Positions 1-9,720 of a DNA stretch of 64,000 nt are shown here, piece after piece. The notes below the pieces were generated by a model that did no database searches, was not told where the DNA came from, and saw only the letters and a list, made by a program, of their open reading frames with translations. The stretch lies in assembly GCA_964484795.1 (NCBI GenBank), contig CAZAFN010000003.1:16876-80875 (forward strand), in the 5' to 3' direction. Source of the DNA: CAZAFN01 sp964484795 (GTDB lineage: Bacteria > Pseudomonadota > Alphaproteobacteria > Methylaequorales > Methylaequoraceae). The stretch's first letter is position 1; each line of letters starts with the position of its first letter. Both the position numbers and the translations under genes were made by a program.

Positions 1-684
1 ATTGGCGGTAGCTTGTCTCATGAATTTCACGTGCTTGTAGAATCTGGTGAATCTGAAATCTATATTAATGAATCAATATTAAATCTTGATTTTGAGGATT
101 TAGATTTGAATGAAATTATGAATCTTGAAACTTATACTGATGATTATTATGATCAAATTGGTTCGCCTAGTGGATTGGTAAAATACAAAAGCATAGAGTT
201 AGGTCATATTTTTTTATTTGGCACAAAGTATTCAGATTCATTTGATTTTGATGTTGACTCAGAAAGTGGAAAATTTAAACCTTATATGGGTTCTTATGGC
301 ATTGGAATATCAAGAATCCCAGCTGCCATTATTGAATTATTAGCTGATGATGAAGGGATTATTTGGCCAGATGAAGTTGTGCCTTTTAACGCTGGTATAA
401 TTAATCTTATTTTAAATAACAGAGAAACTGTTGATTTTTGCGAAAAACTTTATGGCAAACTATCAAACCTAAAAATTGATGTATTGTATGATGATAGAGA
501 TGAGAGGCCAGGAATAAAATTTGCCGATATAGATCTAATTGGTATACCTATTCAGATTATTGTAGGAAAAAATTTCTTAAATGAAAAAAAAATTAGTATT
601 AAGTTAAGAAATGAAAATAAAGAATATATAATTTCACCAGATGAATGCATCGAATTTGTAAAAAAAAAAATTAGAAAGGTTTAA
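1..684 (+). CDS. proS: Prolyl-tRNA synthetase, 3' part
   Basis: C-terminal part of a class II prolyl-tRNA synthetase, which charges tRNA-Pro in the cytoplasm. The reading frame is open from base 1, so the gene starts before the window. GGSLSHEF near the start and GSYGIGISRIPAA (class II motif 3 with its arginine) belong to the catalytic core. The last ~90 residues, with DDRDERPGIKFADIDLIG, are the anticodon-binding domain. There is no zinc-type C-terminal extension, as in the bacterial and mitochondrial form. Whether the editing insertion is missing, as in the short alphaproteobacterial form, cannot be seen here. The stop overlaps the lolC start by one base, so the two are probably cotranscribed. 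Confidence 0.95.
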   Translation: MGGSLSHEFHVLVESGESEIYINESILNLDFEDLDLNEIMNLETYTDDYYDQIGSPSGLVKYKSIELGHIFLFGTKYSDSFDFDVDSESGKFKPYMGSYGIGISRIPAAIIELLADDEGIIWPDEVVPFNAGIINLILNNRETVDFCEKLYGKLSNLKIDVLYDDRDERPGIKFADIDLIGIPIQIIVGKNFLNEKKISIKLRNENKEYIISPDECIEFVKKKIRKV

Positions 685-1931
685 TGATTACTTTTTTTGA
701 ATTTTGGATATCTTTTAAATATTTATTTCCAAAGACTAGAGAAAGGTTTTTATCTCTTATTACCCTATTTTCTTTCTTGGGCATATCATTGGGAGTGGCA
801 ACTTTAATTATTGTTATGTCTGTTATGAATGGTTTTAGAGAGGAATTAACATCGAAAATTTTAGGTATTAATGGCCATCTTAAAATTCAGCCAATTCAGA
901 ATTTTAAATTAACACAACGTAGCGAATTAAAAAGAAACATACTTGATAATTTTAAAAACTTAAATGTTAATGAAATTATTTTGGGTCAAGGTTTACTTAA
1001 TTATAAAAGTTTTTCTTCTGGAGTTCTTTTAAAAGGAGTTGATGATAATTTTTTCTATGAGAGGAAAATTTTTAAAGAAAATCTAAAAAATGATTCATTA
1101 AATCTTTTTAAAAATAATGAAGGAGTATTTATTGGTGAGAAGTTAAGGCAAAAACTTGATCTCAAAATTGGTGATTATATAACTATAATTTCTCCTGACA
1201 GTTACGAGACTATCCTTGGAAATCTTCCTAGGTCAGGGAGTTTTAAAGTTGTGGGTTTTTTTAGTGTTGGAATGTATGAATATGACACTTCCTTGATTTT
1301 TTTTCCTTTAAACTTAATGCAAGATTTTTTAAATCTTGAAAAAAAAATTGATTACTTAGAAGTTCAAGTTAATGACTTTGAGGATTACAATAAAATAAAA
1401 TCTCAATTAAATGATTTAATACCTAAATATTTTAAAACGATTGATTGGAGAGAACTTAATCCATCTTTATTTAATGCTATTGAAGTTGAAAAAAATGTAA
1501 TGTTTTTAATACTTTTGTTAATAATTATAGTAGCCGTATTTAACCTTATTTCATCTATGATCATTCTTGTTTCCAATAAGAGTCGCGATATTGGCGTTTT
1601 GAGAGTTTTAGGAGTTTCCAAGATACAACTCTTAAAAGTATTTATAATTAACGGATTAATTATTGGCTTTTGCGGAACATTTCTAGGGTTGATTTTGGGA
1701 TTAATTTTTTGTTTTAATATAAATAATATAAAGTCTTTTTTAGAATATTTTTTAAGTTCTGATCTTTTTGCAGAAGAAATTTATTTTTTTTCAAAATTAC
1801 CTGTTATCATAGATTTTTCTCAAATAATCACAATTGTATCAATTTCATTGCTTCTATCTTTTTTAGCAACAATTTACCCTTCTTGGCGTGCCACAAAGGT
1901 TGAACCTATAAATTTAATTAAGTGGAATTAA
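684..1931 (+). CDS. lolC: Lipoprotein-releasing ABC transporter permease LolC/LolE
   Basis: Inner-membrane permease of the Lol system, which extracts mature lipoproteins from the inner membrane and hands them to LolA. The 415 residues show the MacB/LolC layout: one membrane helix at about 26-48 (LGVATLIIVMSVMNGF), a large periplasmic domain to about 270, then three helices at about 275-300, 322-348 and 380-400. The C-terminal YPSWRATKVEPINLI is typical of the family. A single permease beside lolD suggests a LolC-LolC homodimer (LolF-like) rather than a LolCE heterodimer. ATG overlaps the proS stop; lolD starts 1 base after the stop. Confidence 0.92.
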   Translation: MITFFEFWISFKYLFPKTRERFLSLITLFSFLGISLGVATLIIVMSVMNGFREELTSKILGINGHLKIQPIQNFKLTQRSELKRNILDNFKNLNVNEIILGQGLLNYKSFSSGVLLKGVDDNFFYERKIFKENLKNDSLNLFKNNEGVFIGEKLRQKLDLKIGDYITIISPDSYETILGNLPRSGSFKVVGFFSVGMYEYDTSLIFFPLNLMQDFLNLEKKIDYLEVQVNDFEDYNKIKSQLNDLIPKYFKTIDWRELNPSLFNAIEVEKNVMFLILLLIIIVAVFNLISSMIILVSNKSRDIGVLRVLGVSKIQLLKVFIINGLIIGFCGTFLGLILGLIFCFNINNIKSFLEYFLSSDLFAEEIYFFSKLPVIIDFSQIITIVSISLLLSFLATIYPSWRATKVEPINLIKWN

Positions 1932-1932
1932 A

Positions 1933-2604
1933 ATGCTTTCTCTTCAAGATGTTCATAAAAACTATCTTCAAGGTAATTTAGAAATCAATGTTCTATCAAA
2001 ATTAAATCTTCAAGTTGATAAAAATAAAAATATTGGAATTATTGGTCCATCTGGTTCAGGTAAAACAACATTGTTAAATCTAATAGGATTGTTAGAAGAA
2101 CCTTCAACTGGAGAAATATTTATAGATGGACAGAATTGTACAGCAATGAAATCTGAAGATAAAACTAGTTTTAGAAAAAAAAACATTGGTTTTATATTCC
2201 AAAATAATCAATTATTAGAAGATTTTAACGTGCTAGAGAATGTTGCGTTACCACTTATTCTAAATGGTGAAAACTTTAAATACTCAATGAAAAAAGCCAA
2301 AAATTATTTAGATATTCTAGGATTGGTTGATCGCATTAATTTTAAACCTGCATTGTTGTCAGGTGGTGAACAACAAAGAGTGGCAATTGCTCGTGCATTA
2401 ATAAAAAAACCATTAATTTTGTTAGCAGATGAACCTACTGGTAGTTTGGATGATCAAACTTCTGTCGATGTTTTTAACTTTATCATTAAACTTTCAAAAC
2501 AAAATAATACATTAACCATAATAGCAACTCATAATTTAAAATTAATCAATAATCTAGACATTTGCTATAAGATAAATAAAGGTGATGTTATTGAAAACAA
2601 ATAG
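1933..2604 (+). CDS. lolD: Lipoprotein-releasing ABC transporter ATPase LolD
   Basis: ATP-binding subunit that powers lipoprotein release with the LolC-type permease just upstream. The 223 residues carry Walker A (GPSGSGKTT, about 37-45), a Q-loop (FIFQNNQLL), the ABC signature LSGGEQQR, Walker B (LILLADEPTGSLD) and the switch histidine (IIATHNLKL). The length is normal for LolD. The 3' end overlaps the dnaE start region by about 20 bases, so lolC, lolD and dnaE look translationally linked. Part of the evidence for Lol rather than another MacB-type exporter is the pairing with lolC. Confidence 0.92.
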   Translation: MLSLQDVHKNYLQGNLEINVLSKLNLQVDKNKNIGIIGPSGSGKTTLLNLIGLLEEPSTGEIFIDGQNCTAMKSEDKTSFRKKNIGFIFQNNQLLEDFNVLENVALPLILNGENFKYSMKKAKNYLDILGLVDRINFKPALLSGGEQQRVAIARALIKKPLILLADEPTGSLDDQTSVDVFNFIIKLSKQNNTLTIIATHNLKLINNLDICYKINKGDVIENK

Positions 2605-5600
2605 CAAAAAATTTATACATCTTAGAAATTACACACAATATTCATTGTCTAAAGGTGCTCTTAGGATTTCAGATATTGTAGACTTTTGTAAAGAAAATAA
2701 TTCTCCTGCTTCAGCAATTACTGATTTTAACAATTTATTTGGTTGCATGCAGTTTTCACTAACTTGTAAAGAAAATGGTATTCAACCTATAATTGGATGC
2801 AACTTATTTTTAGTAGATGAAAATTATGAAAGTGGATATGTTCTGTTGTTGGCCAAAAATAAAATTGGATATGTTAATTTATCTAAATTAGTTTCATCAT
2901 CCTATCTGGATAATTCAAAAGATAGTAATCCCCATATTAAGTTTGATAATCTAGAATATTCTTCAAAGGGGTTAATTTGTTTGGCTGGTGGTGAATTAGG
3001 TTTAGTTACTAAGAATTTTCGTGAAAACAATCCAATTAAAAGTAATGGGATTATTCAAAAATTAGTTAAATATTTTAATGATGATTTCTTCATTGAAATT
3101 CAAAGAAAAAATGATGAAAACTCAAGAGATTTAGGTTATGAAAATTACTTGCTAAACCTTTCTATAAAACAAAAAATACCTATAGTTGCTACGAATGAGA
3201 ATTATTTTTTAGATAAAAAATTTTATAATTCTCATGATGCACTTCTTAGTATTTCTCAACAAAAATATATAGATACTGAAGATAGGATTAAAAGTAATGT
3301 TGATTCTTATCTAAAAGATCCAGATGAGATGTGTGAATTGTTTTCAGACCTACCTCAGGCTTGCTTAAACAGCTTATCTATAGCAAAAAAATGTTGTTTT
3401 TTTCTTAATGAAAAGGAACCATCACTCCCAAAATTAGTGACTGGCCGTATCAATGAAAATGATATGTTAAGAGAAAAATCTCTTGATGGTTTAAAAAAAA
3501 GATTTAATCAGATAAGAGTATGTGAAGATGAAACTATTTATATTAAAAGGTTAAATTTTGAATTAGATATTATCGTTTCTATGGGATATTCAAGTTATTT
3601 TCTCATAGTTGCAGATTTTATAAGTTGGGCAAAAAAAAATCAAATACCAGTAGGTCCAGGAAGGGGGTCTGGAGCTGGATCACTTGTAGCTTGGTCTTTA
3701 TCTATTACCAATCTAGATCCTATAAGGTTTGGCTTATTGTTTGAAAGATTTTTAAATCCAGAAAGAATATCGTTACCTGATTTTGATATAGATTTTTGCA
3801 ACGAAAGACGAGATGATGTTATAAGATATGTTCAAAGAAAATATGGAAAATCCAATGTTGCACAAATAATTACATTTGGATCATTTCAAGCCAGAGCAGC
3901 TTTACGTGATGTAGGAAGAGTTTTACAACTTCCACTTAATCAGGTTGATGAAATTTGTAAAATGATTCCAAATAATCCGGCACAACCAATAAGTTTAAAA
4001 GAGTTTGTCAAAAATAATGATAAAATTAAAAAAATATTAAGAGATGATTTAAATATAAAAAAACTCTTTAAGATTTCTATTGATTTAGAAGGTTTGTTAA
4101 GGCATGCATCTACACATGCTGCAGGTATTGTGATTTCTGACAAGCCTCTAGCTGGAATTATACCTCTGTACAAGGAACCTAAGTCTGATTTTCCGGTAAC
4201 TCAATTTTCAATGAAATATGTAGAGAAAATTGGCCTGATAAAATTTGATTTTTTAGGATTAAAAACGTAAACCGTAATTAGTGAAACTATTAAGCTTTTA
4301 AATCAAAGAGGGATATCTGTTGATTTGGATAATCTACCATTAGATGACTCTAAAACATTTAAACTTTTGCGAAATGGCTTAACTACTGGAGTTTTTCAAC
4401 TAGAAGGACAAGGTATGAGAGAAACAATTGTTAATATTGAGCCAGATAGATTTGAGGACTTAATTGCAGTTGTATCACTTTTTAGACCTGGCCCTATGGA
4501 TAATATTCCTACTTATACTAAAAGAAAGCAAAACAAGGAGAGTTATAAATATATTCATCCAGCTCTAAAAGAAATTTTAGATGAAACCTATGGTATTATG
4601 GTTTATCAAGAACAAGTTATGTTAATTGCTCAAAAAGTTGCTGGATTTAGTTTGGCAAAGGCAGATTTGCTTAGGAGAGCAATGGGGAAAAAAATAAAAT
4701 CAGAAATGATTGCACAAAGATCTAATTTTGTAGAAGGAGCTATGAAAAATGGAATAGAAAGAAAGAAAGCAATTCAACTGTTTGATGAAATAGAAAAATT
4801 TGCTGGTTACGGTTTTAATAAAAGTCATGCAGCAGCTTACGCTATGATTGCATACCAAACAGCTTATTTTAAAGCAAATTATCCTTTAGAGTTTTTTTGT
4901 GCACTAATGAATTGTGACATTGGAAATATTGAAAAACTGTCTATGTATTGCAGTGAAATAAAAAAATTTAATTTTAAAATAACCAAACCAGATATAAACA
5001 AATCAGATGTTAATTTTATTTTAACTTATGATGAAAATAAAAAACCAACTGGAATAAGATTTGGATTAGGTGCAATTAAAAATGTTGGGCACAATTCAAT
5101 AAATGAATTGATAATTGAAAGAAATAAAAATGGAAGTTTTAAAAATTTATCTAATTTACTTAAAAGGGTTAGAAATACTGTGCTTAACAAAAAAATATTT
5201 GAGGCACTAATATACTCTGGTTCGCTTGAATGTTTGGAAACTAATCAAGGTTTTTTAGATGAAAATATTGAGAATATTATCAATTTTAATTCAAATTATC
5301 ATAAGCATTTTAATGAAAAGCAGGATGCTCTATTTTCAGATGATTTTAGTTTTAATGAACAATTTAAGCCCCAAAAAAAAAGTCAATGGGATTTAAACAA
5401 AAAATTAAAAATGGAATTTGAGGCATTTGGTTTTTACCTTTCAGATCATCCAACAAAATATTATATGAATTTATTTAAAGATATTAATTTGTCCAAATTA
5501 TCAAAATTAAATGATCGTACAAACTCTACAGATGATAATACTACTATTTTTTCTGCAATTTCATTGGTTTCTGATTATAAGGAGCGTATATCAAAATTTG

Positions 5601-6016
5601 GAAAAAGATTTTCCTTTTTAAGTATTTCTGATGAAACATCAAGTTTAGATGCCATTTGCTTTTCAGAGGTTTTAGAAAGCTTAGGTTTTAAAATTAATGT
5701 TGGTGAAATATACATTTTTAAACTTAGTTTACAAAAAATGAGGGATAGCAAAAAATTTTCTATAATTGATATAAAAAAAATTGATAATGTTAGAAGTAAT
5801 TATCAGATTACTATTAATCCTAAGGAACTTAATTTAGGAAAACTTAAGAAATTATTGGATAATAATGCCAAAGGTGAAAACAATTTATTTTTTAGAATTT
5901 TCCACTCAGACTGGGAGATTAATATTAAAACTGATATTAAATTTAAAGTAGATATTAACTTTGTTGATTCAATAGATAAAATAAATGGAATAATAGATAT
6001 ATCAAAAACAAATTAA
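2585..6016 (+). CDS. dnaE: DNA polymerase III alpha subunit, interrupted by an in-frame TAA
   Basis: Replicative polymerase catalytic subunit. An N-terminal PHP domain begins with FIHLRNYTQYSL. The polymerase core has GPGRGSGAGSLVAW and LPDFDIDFC, which holds two catalytic aspartates. KFDFLGLKT carries the probable third aspartate; the fingers (GVFQLEGQGM), the HhH region and an OB-like C-terminus follow. The frame is open throughout except for TAA at 4268-4270, where relatives have leucine in the conserved FLGLKTLTVI. One T-to-A change from TTA explains it, and the same frame resumes at once. Ignoring the stop gives 1,143 codons, normal for DnaE1. The start is uncertain: GTG 2582, ATG 2585 and TTG 2591 are all in frame, with AAAGG at 2577-2581. 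The gene should be essential, so a consensus error or a recent nonsense change is more likely than decay. Confidence 0.93.
4268..4270 (+). other. In-frame TAA stop inside dnaE
   Basis: This TAA follows the codons for FLGLKT. The next codons read TVISETIKLL, which aligns with the family sequence after a leucine, so only one codon is affected and no frame change is needed. The family expectation at this position is Leu, and TTA is one base away. Confidence 0.9.
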
Positions 6017-6025
6017 AAAATTTTC

Positions 6026-6054
6026 TTGAAAAAAACTATTTTAAAATGTAAATT
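6026..6054 (+). promoter_or_regulatory. Predicted promoter of rpsB-tsf
   Basis: TTGAAA at 6026-6031 and TAAATT at 6049-6054 are separated by 17 bases, a good housekeeping-sigma match. Transcription would start near 6061, leaving a leader of about 64 bases that contains the hairpin at 6071-6103. It lies in the only sizeable gap between dnaE and rpsB. Confidence 0.55.
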
Positions 6055-6070
6055 CCTTTTTGATTTCAAA

Positions 6071-6103
6071 CACGCAACTTCTCTGGTGTTTTTTTGTTGC
6101 GTG
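6071..6103 (+). promoter_or_regulatory. Hairpin in the rpsB 5' leader, candidate S2 autoregulation site
   Basis: CACGCAAC (6071-6078) and GTTGCGTG (6096-6103) are perfect 8-base complements around a 17-base loop ending in seven Ts. The stem is strikingly GC-rich for this genome. It sits between the predicted promoter and the ribosome site GGAG (6115-6118) of rpsB. Ribosomal protein S2 is known to repress its own rpsB-tsf messenger through a structured leader in other proteobacteria; the same role here is inferred. There is no T-tract after the stem, so it is not a normal terminator. Confidence 0.6.
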
Positions 6104-6124
6104 AATGTATAACCGGAGTATTAA

Positions 6125-6829
6125 ATGAAAAAAATTACTATCAAAGACTTATTAGATGCTGGCATCCATTTTGGACATAGAACTAATAGGTGGAATCCAA
6201 AAATGTCTGACTTTATTTATGGTCATAGAAATGGCATTCATATAATTGATTTGCAAAAAACTTTAATTTTTTTTAATGAAGCACTAACTTCAGTAAGTGA
6301 ATATGCATCGCAAAACAAGAATATATTATTTGTTGGCACAAAAAGGCAAGCTTCAGACCTAATAGAAAAGTATGCTATAGAATGTAATCAATATTTTATA
6401 AACAAAAGATGGTTAGGTGGAATGTTAACTAATTGGGATACCATACAAAACTCTATTAAAAGACTTAAAAATCTAGAAGAAATTTTAATTAATAAAACTA
6501 GTTCTTATACTAAAAAAGAGCTTCTTAAATTTGAAAAAATGGTTGAAAAATTAAACAAAGCACTTGGTGGAATTAAAAATATGAATGGAAAGCCAGATTT
6601 ATTGTTTATCATTGATACTAATAAGGAAATTCTAGCAGTTCAAGAGGCGAACAAGATAGGAATTCCAATCGTTGCGGTTATTGATTCAAATTCAAATCCA
6701 GAAGGAATAGAGCATCCAATTCCAGGAAATGACGATGCAATTAGGTCTATCGAGTATTATTGCAGCTCAATAGCAGAGACAATAAAAAAAGCAAAAAATA
6801 AACAGGATGACAAGCAAGTTAAAAATTAA
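6125..6829 (+). CDS. rpsB: 30S ribosomal protein S2
   Basis: Structural protein of the small ribosomal subunit. The 234 residues include the S2 signatures AGIHFGHRTNRWNPKM near the N-terminus, NKRWLGGMLTNW at about 95 and NPEGIEHPIPGNDDAIRSI toward the end. ATG is preceded by GGAG six bases upstream. The protein lacks the long charged tail seen in many alphaproteobacterial S2 proteins, consistent with streamlining. tsf follows after 26 bases, the usual pairing. Confidence 0.97.
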   Translation: MKKITIKDLLDAGIHFGHRTNRWNPKMSDFIYGHRNGIHIIDLQKTLIFFNEALTSVSEYASQNKNILFVGTKRQASDLIEKYAIECNQYFINKRWLGGMLTNWDTIQNSIKRLKNLEEILINKTSSYTKKELLKFEKMVEKLNKALGGIKNMNGKPDLLFIIDTNKEILAVQEANKIGIPIVAVIDSNSNPEGIEHPIPGNDDAIRSIEYYCSSIAETIKKAKNKQDDKQVKN

Positions 6830-6855
6830 AATGTTTAGACAAAATATTATAACTT

Positions 6856-7728
6856 ATGACAGTAACATCTAAAGATATTAAATTACTAAGAGATAAGACA
6901 GGTGCTGGAATATTGGATTGTAAGAAAGCTTTAGATGAAACTACTGGCAATATCGAAAAAGCTATAGAATGGCTAAGAAAAAAAGGAATAAATACAGCAG
7001 AAAAAAAATCATCTAGAGATGCTTTAGATGGTCTTATTACTGTAGATTTCAACAATAATGGAGGAGTTGTTGTTGAAATTAATGCTGAAACAGATTTTGT
7101 TGCAAGAAATGAAAATTTCCAGAAATTTTGTGCTGATATTTCTAGTTTATGCTTAAAAAAACAAATTAATAATTTAGATGATCTTCTATCAGAAAGTTAT
7201 CTTGGCAATGAAAAATCTGTCAAAGATGAGCTTGCTAATGTTATTTCAAAATTAGGTGAAAACATCGTAATTAAAAGATTTGAGCTTATTAATAATCAAA
7301 ATTGTTTTTATCAAAAATATCTTCACAATTCAGTTAATGAAAATTCTGGGAAGATAGGTGTTTTGTTGGCATATACATCTAAAGAAAACAATAATGTAGT
7401 AAAAGAATTTTCTAAAAACATAGCTATGCACATTGCAGCAACAGAACCGAAATCTATTGACATTGAAAAATTAGACAAAAAAATAGTAGAGAAGGAAAAA
7501 GCAATCTATGAGGAGCAACTAAAATCTTCAGGTAAACCTCAAGATATAATTGAAAAAATAATTTCTGGTAAAATTAATAAGTTTTTTGAGCAAGTCTGCC
7601 TAATGGAACAGTTTTTTGTTATGGATGAGAAAAATAAAATTAAAAATTGTATAAAAGATTTTAACAATGCTAATAATTTAAATTTTGAATTATGCAGCTA
7701 TTGTTTATTGAAATTAGGACAAGAATAG
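6856..7728 (+). CDS. tsf: Elongation factor Ts
   Basis: Guanine-nucleotide exchange factor for EF-Tu. It begins with the UBA-like domain containing LRDKTGAGILDCKKAL. ETDFVARNENF (about residues 79-89) is the classic EF-Ts signature that contacts EF-Tu, followed by the two core subdomains. 290 residues is normal. It follows rpsB in the same unit and its end overlaps possible upstream starts of pyrH. Confidence 0.97.
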   Translation: MTVTSKDIKLLRDKTGAGILDCKKALDETTGNIEKAIEWLRKKGINTAEKKSSRDALDGLITVDFNNNGGVVVEINAETDFVARNENFQKFCADISSLCLKKQINNLDDLLSESYLGNEKSVKDELANVISKLGENIVIKRFELINNQNCFYQKYLHNSVNENSGKIGVLLAYTSKENNNVVKEFSKNIAMHIAATEPKSIDIEKLDKKIVEKEKAIYEEQLKSSGKPQDIIEKIISGKINKFFEQVCLMEQFFVMDEKNKIKNCIKDFNNANNLNFELCSYCLLKLGQE

Positions 7729-7739
7729 AAAATTTTATT

Positions 7740-8453
7740 TTGAAGAATTTTAAAAATAAACTTATTATGCTTAAACTTTCTGGTGAAGCATTGATGGGAA
7801 AAAAAGATTTTGGCATTGATCTAGAGACAATTAATTCTATAACTGAGCAAATAGTAATTGCCTACAATAATGGAGTTAAGATTTCAATTGTTGTTGGTGG
7901 TGGCAATATATTTAGAGGTATTTTAGGTTCTTCGAAAGGAATGGACAGATCTTCAGCTGATTATACCGGGATGATGGCAACTGTAATTAACTCATTAATT
8001 CTTCAAAATATAATTGAAAAAAAAGGTATTGATACCAGAGTTTTGTCTGCAATAAAAATGGATACCGTTTGTGAGCCGTATATTAAAAGAAGAGCTATAA
8101 GGCACATTGAAAAAAATAGAATTGTCATATTTGCTGCAGGGACTGGAAACCCGTTTTTTACAACAGATACTGCAGCGGCACTTAGAGCATCGGAAATGAA
8201 ATGTGATATTTTGTTTAAAGCGACAAAAGTAGATGGAATTTATGACTCAGATCCAAAAAAAAATAAAAATGCAAAAAAATTATATAGCCTTAGTTATGAT
8301 TATGTTATTAATAATGACTTAAAAATTATGGATACTTCTTCAATATCGCTAGCAAAAGAAAATAAAATACCGATTATTGTTTTTTCTATATTGGAAAAGG
8401 ACTCATTGATCAGTATTATTAAAGGGAAAGGTTCTTTTACAAAAATTTCATAA
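7740..8453 (+). CDS. pyrH: UMP kinase
   Basis: Phosphorylates UMP to UDP for pyrimidine nucleotide supply. Amino-acid-kinase fold: MLKLSGEALMG at the N-terminus, VVGGGNIFRG, then TGNPFFTTDTAAALRA and KATKVDGIYDSDP. The start is a choice. TTG at 7740 gives 237 residues and the usual short lead-in before LKLSGEAL, as in E. coli PyrH. ATG at 7692 would add 16 residues and overlap tsf by 37 bases; ATG 7767 would cut into the first strand. The order tsf-pyrH-frr is standard. Confidence 0.94.
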   Translation: MKNFKNKLIMLKLSGEALMGKKDFGIDLETINSITEQIVIAYNNGVKISIVVGGGNIFRGILGSSKGMDRSSADYTGMMATVINSLILQNIIEKKGIDTRVLSAIKMDTVCEPYIKRRAIRHIEKNRIVIFAAGTGNPFFTTDTAAALRASEMKCDILFKATKVDGIYDSDPKKNKNAKKLYSLSYDYVINNDLKIMDTSSISLAKENKIPIIVFSILEKDSLISIIKGKGSFTKIS

Positions 8454-8460
8454 AATCTAT

Positions 8461-9015
8461 ATGAGCATACAACTAGACAATTTTGAAGAAAAAATGAACA
8501 AAGCTCTTGAAATACTCAAAAGAGAATTTTCTGGATTAAGGACTGGAAGAGCTTCAGTTTCACTTCTAGAACCAATAATGGTTGATGCTTATGGAAGTAA
8601 AGTTCCCTTAAACCAAGTTTCAAATGTAAGCGTTCCAGAACCAAGATTGTTAACTGTTCAGGTATGGGATGATAGCATAATTAATGTAGTTGAAAATTCT
8701 ATACGAACTTCAGATCTGGGACTGAATCCAATGATTGAAGGAAATTTAATTAGGATACCTATCCCAGAATTATCTGAAGAAAGAAGAAAAGAAATAGTAA
8801 AGATTGCTTCTAAATATTCTGAAGATTGTAGAGTAGCAATCAGAAATATTAGACGTGAGGCTATGGATAAAATCAAAAGTTTGGAAAAAAACAAGGAAAT
8901 ATCTAAAGATGAGTCATTTCAATTTTCTGAAAATGTTCAACTTATGACAGACAAGTTTATAGAAATGATTGATACTCTTTTTAGTGATAAGGAGAAGGAT
9001 ATTCTCAAAGTGTAA
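8461..9015 (+). CDS. frr: Ribosome recycling factor
   Basis: Splits post-termination ribosomes together with EF-G. The 184 residues match the family length. The N-terminal helix has FSGLRTGRASVSLLEPI, the central strand region VPEPRLLTVQVWD, and the last helices IPELSEERRKEIVKIASKYSE and VAIRNIRREAMD. The stop overlaps the uppS ATG by one base. Confidence 0.97.
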   Translation: MSIQLDNFEEKMNKALEILKREFSGLRTGRASVSLLEPIMVDAYGSKVPLNQVSNVSVPEPRLLTVQVWDDSIINVVENSIRTSDLGLNPMIEGNLIRIPIPELSEERRKEIVKIASKYSEDCRVAIRNIRREAMDKIKSLEKNKEISKDESFQFSENVQLMTDKFIEMIDTLFSDKEKDILKV

Positions 9016-9719
9016 TGACATTTAGTCAGAAATCATTTAAATCATTGCCTAACCATGTAGCATTCATAATGGATGGAAATAGAAGATGGGCAAAAAAAAA
9101 CAAACTACCCATTATTGAAGGTCATAAAATGGGTTCTGAAATTATAAAAAAAATTGTTAGGAAATCTCTAAAAATCAAAATTAAGTACTTAACTTTCTTT
9201 AGCTTTTCAACTGAAAACTGGAATAGAAGTAAGAGTGAAGTTTTTAAATTACAATCTTTGTTAAAGTTTTATTTGGATTCAGAAATTAATAATTTTATAA
9301 AATATAAAATAAATTTTTCTGTTATAGGTAATACTGAAAAATTTGATCAACAGATTAAGAAAAAATTATTATATTTAAAAGAAATTACCTCATCATTTTC
9401 TGAGCTTTTTTTTGTTTTAGCTTTAAATTACGGATCAAGAAGTGAAATAATAGAGTCAGTAAAAAAAGTGAAAAAATCAAAAATTAGAAAATTAACCGAG
9501 AAAGATATTTCCACAAATCTTATGACTAGTAAGATTCCTGATCCAGATTTTGTTATTAGAACATCAGGTGAAAAAAGATTGTCTAATTTTTTATTATGGC
9601 AAATTGCATATTCAGAACTTTATTTTACTAAGACTTTGTGGCCAGACTTTTCTATTCAGAAATACCAGATTGCTTTAAATGATTTTGTCAATAGAAAAAG
9701 AAGGTTTGGAGGGGATTAG
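9015..9719 (+). CDS. uppS: Isoprenyl transferase (undecaprenyl diphosphate synthase)
   Basis: cis-prenyltransferase that makes the C55 lipid carrier for peptidoglycan and other envelope polymers. HVAFIMDGNRRWAKK holds the catalytic aspartate and diphosphate-binding residues; FFSFSTENWNRS, VIRTSGEKRLSNFLLWQ and the final WPDF are family signatures. 234 residues is typical. Its 3' end carries GGAGGGGA, which serves as the cdsA ribosome site. Confidence 0.95.
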   Translation: MTFSQKSFKSLPNHVAFIMDGNRRWAKKNKLPIIEGHKMGSEIIKKIVRKSLKIKIKYLTFFSFSTENWNRSKSEVFKLQSLLKFYLDSEINNFIKYKINFSVIGNTEKFDQQIKKKLLYLKEITSSFSELFFVLALNYGSRSEIIESVKKVKKSKIRKLTEKDISTNLMTSKIPDPDFVIRTSGEKRLSNFLLWQIAYSELYFTKTLWPDFSIQKYQIALNDFVNRKRRFGGD

Positions 9720-9720
9720 T

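Noticed and set aside
4268..4270. Recoding of TAA as an amino acid
   Set aside because: TAA ends many intact genes here (proS, dnaE itself, rpsB, lpxB), so a code change is not tenable. A point change or error is simpler.
6071..6103. rpsB hairpin as an intrinsic terminator of dnaE
   Set aside because: The T-run is in the loop and not after the stem, and the structure lies downstream of the rpsB promoter.
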